From NCBI GenBank assembly GCA_003576705.1, contig QOZS01000003.1, positions 62,001 to 126,000 on the forward strand: DNA of 64,000 nt, written 5' to 3'. This stretch comes from Desertibaculum subflavum. Lineage in GTDB: Bacteria > Pseudomonadota > Alphaproteobacteria > Ferrovibrionales > Ferrovibrionaceae. Below the pieces are notes generated by a model. That model was not told the origin of the DNA and did no database searches. It was given only the letters and a program-made list of their open reading frames with translations. The stretch's first letter is position 1, and every line of letters begins with the position of its first letter. Shown in pieces: positions 62,606-64,000 of the stretch. The position numbers and the translations under genes are program-made.

Positions 62606-62707
62606 CGCTTCCCACCTCGCGATTGGAGCGCCGCTGGAAAAGACGCCCGCCACGCACTATAGACAGCGCATCGGCGGCATCACGCGTTCAACCTGGGGAG
62701 ATCAGCC

Positions 62708-63349
62708 ATGACATTGCGGCTTGGCGACGTGGCACCGGATTTCGAAGCCGATACCACCGACGGGAAGATCAAGTTCCACGACTGGATCGGCGCCGGCTGG
62801 GCGATCCTGTTCTCGCATCCGAAGGACTTCACGCCGGTCTGCACCACCGAGCTCGGCTATGTCGCCAAGCTGAAAGGCGAATTCGCCAAGCGGAACGTGA
62901 AGGTGATCGGCCTCTCGGTCGACCCGGTGAATTCCCACAAGCAGTGGGCGGAGGACATCAAGGAGACCCAGGGCCAGGCGCTCAACTTCCCGATCGTCGC
63001 CGACCCGGACAAGAAGGTCGCGAACCTCTACGGCATGATGCACCCCGCGCATGACGAGGTGTTCACCGTGCGCACCGTCTTCGTCATCGACCCGGCGAAG
63101 AAGATCCGGCTGATGATCACCTATCCGCAGACCTGCGGCCGCAATTTCGACGAGATCCTGCGGGTGATCGAGAGCCTGCAGCTGACCGACGGCTACAAGG
63201 TGGCGACGCCGGTCAACTGGAAGCCGGGCGAGGACGTCATCATCGTGCCGTCGCTCTCCGACGAGGATGCGAAGAAGCAGTTCTCCGGCTGGCGGGCGCT
63301 GAAGCCGTATCTCCGCCTGACCAAGGATCCCCGCGCCGGCGCGCGGTAA
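62708..63349 (+). CDS. 1-Cys peroxiredoxin (Prx6-type)
   Basis: 213 residues. Peroxidatic Cys45 in the universal PxxxTxxC motif (HPKDFTPVCTTE), the conserved Arg in FTVRTVFVIDP and the long C-terminal domain (NFDEILRVIESLQ, TPVNWKPGEDVIIVP) that defines the Prx6 group. A second Cys in TYPQTCGRNFDE replaces a residue that is usually Ser/Thr and could act in resolution. Reduces peroxides; cytoplasmic. Convergent with the AtuA-like gene across a strong hairpin. Confidence 0.94.
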   Translation: MTLRLGDVAPDFEADTTDGKIKFHDWIGAGWAILFSHPKDFTPVCTTELGYVAKLKGEFAKRNVKVIGLSVDPVNSHKQWAEDIKETQGQALNFPIVADPDKKVANLYGMMHPAHDEVFTVRTVFVIDPAKKIRLMITYPQTCGRNFDEILRVIESLQLTDGYKVATPVNWKPGEDVIIVPSLSDEDAKKQFSGWRALKPYLRLTKDPRAGAR

Positions 63350-63356
63350 TCAGCTC

Positions 63357-63385
63357 GCCCTCCCGCGCGCGGTGCGCGGGAGGGC
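63357..63385. terminator. Strong bidirectional hairpin terminator
   Basis: GCCCTCCCGCGC (63357-63368) and GCGCGGGAGGGC (63374-63385) form a perfect 12-bp stem with a five-base loop between the stops of two convergent genes. There is no U-tract, but stem strength and position fit a shared terminator in a GC-rich genome. Confidence 0.7.
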
Positions 63386-63390
63386 TCCTG

Positions 63391-64000
63391 TCACGACAAT
63401 CCCCAGGCCTTCGGCACCTCGACTGGCATGTCGAGCAGGATCTGGGCATGCGCCTTGCCGAGCGGGTCGTTGCGCAGGCTCGCCATGCCGCCGCCGCCGA
63501 GCGCGTCCTGCATCAGGAAGTTGAGCGCGCGGATGCCGGGCACCTCGAAGCGCTCGACCTTGCCTTTCACTAGATGCGCCATGTAGGCGCCGACCGTTTC
63601 CGGGGTCAGGGCGCGGCGGATCGCCGGCAGGTATTCCGGCTTGCGAGCGATAATGCCGATATTGCTGGCATTGCCCTTGTCGCCGGAGCGGCCCCAGGCG
63701 AGCCTGATCAGGGGCACCGTCACCGTGGGGCCGGCCGGTACGTCGCTTGAACCTGCCGGCGCCTTGGCACCCTGCTTGAAGCCGCCTTCGGTCGGGATCG
63801 AGACGGGGATCGCCTGACCTTCCAGATCGATCGCCGCCTTCACCCGCGTTTTCGGCACCAGGCAGGAGAACAGGCGCACGATCGGGCTCGCCTTCGGCCG
63901 GGCGCCGCCGGAGCCGGTCGTGCCCTGCGCCATCGAGCAGCCGGGCGATGAGCATTCGCGCAGGAACATCTCGACCGGCATGCGCTCGTCATGGCTGACC
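63391..64000 (-). CDS. AtuA-like acyclic terpene utilisation family protein (C-terminal part)
   Basis: About 203 residues are visible; the frame continues past the right edge with no stop. The region carries the AtuA-like ferredoxin-fold C-terminal domain (VTVPLIRLAWGRSGDKGNASNIGIIAR, VERFEVPGIRALNFLMQDALGGGG) and the end of the DUF1446 domain. Such proteins are found in acyl-CoA and terpene degradation clusters; biochemical function is not established. The GDKG-N loop is fully conserved. An in-frame ATG at 63981 is internal. Confidence 0.85.
   Translation of the reverse strand, partial: VSHDERMPVEMFLRECSSPGCSMAQGTTGSGGARPKASPIVRLFSCLVPKTRVKAAIDLEGQAIPVSIPTEGGFKQGAKAPAGSSDVPAGPTVTVPLIRLAWGRSGDKGNASNIGIIARKPEYLPAIRRALTPETVGAYMAHLVKGKVERFEVPGIRALNFLMQDALGGGGMASLRNDPLGKAHAQILLDMPVEVPKAWGLS

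Noticed and set aside
63350..63955. Second minus-strand frame overlapping the AtuA-like gene
   Set aside because: It is Arg/Gly-rich without motifs, and the adjacent frame carries the conserved GRSGDKGNASN loop.
1..64000. CRISPR arrays, tRNA genes, insertion sequences or integrated phage
   Set aside because: Reading by eye I found no regularly spaced repeats, tRNA-like cloverleaf with T-loop consensus, transposase or integrase gene. A tRNAscan or CRISPR search would settle this.

Overview
The window is a 64 kb stretch of very GC-rich chromosome. It is densely packed, with almost no intergenic space, frequent 1-4 nt stop/start overlaps and several GTG/TTG starts. The gene content points to a free-living aerobic alphaproteobacterium, Rhodospirillales-like in feel, although the exact genus cannot be read from the sequence. 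The evidence is a CpdR-type response regulator beside an N-formylglutamate amidohydrolase, an FnrL-type Fe-S regulator with a Cx2Cx7C motif, an OlsB-like ornithine acyltransferase, SdhCDAB in alphaproteobacterial order, and several luciferase-like (F420/FMN) oxidoreductases. I see no rRNA, tRNA, CRISPR array, insertion sequence or prophage.

Left part (1-9345): a nitrogen-scavenging island. A minus-strand operon encodes a Tat-type solute-binding protein, two Dpp-like permeases, one polypeptide with two ABC ATPase domains, an AtzG-like small protein and an AtzE-family amidase cut by the window edge. Divergent from it is an allophanate hydrolase (AtzF), followed by a convergent GntR/FCD regulator. 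The likely job is import of an amide- or ureide-like compound and stepwise hydrolysis through allophanate to ammonia. From 9.4 to 24.7 kb lie unlinked housekeeping and accessory genes: a secreted caspase-like protein, two MFS transporters, acyl-CoA enzymes, a lytic transglycosylase, a Nudix hydrolase, OlsB, a degenerate-peroxiredoxin/2OG-Fe dioxygenase fusion, and a phospholipase D-VTT protein followed by an EEP phosphatase.

Middle part (24.7-44 kb): thrS and infC (the latter starting at ATA), two GNAT acetyltransferases, a purine-catabolic operon (puuE-xdhA-xdhB plus an LLM oxidoreductase), the sdhCDAB operon, a lipoprotein, and a cluster of enolase-superfamily, Gfo/Idh/MocA and LLM oxidoreductase genes around one unrecognised 330-residue protein.

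Right part (44-64 kb): a BLUF blue-light receptor, an acyl-CoA dehydrogenase, then fnrL with FNR-type palindromes in front of fnrL and its divergent neighbour and in front of a tandem universal stress protein gene. Next come uvrB, a TPR/OGT-like glycosyltransferase, trxC, an SDR, a GT9-like glycosyltransferase with a methyltransferase, and cpdR divergent from N-formylglutamate amidohydrolase. The gap after that amidohydrolase holds a strong candidate small RNA on the minus strand (two hairpins, an exposed anti-Shine-Dalgarno stretch and a terminator), in the position I recall for the MmgR/suhB sRNA family. The window ends with a third amidase, an AT-rich pocket, a cysteine-less peroxiredoxin-like protein, a sodium-dependent transporter, an EamA transporter, a genuine 1-Cys peroxiredoxin and the C-terminal part of an AtuA-like protein.
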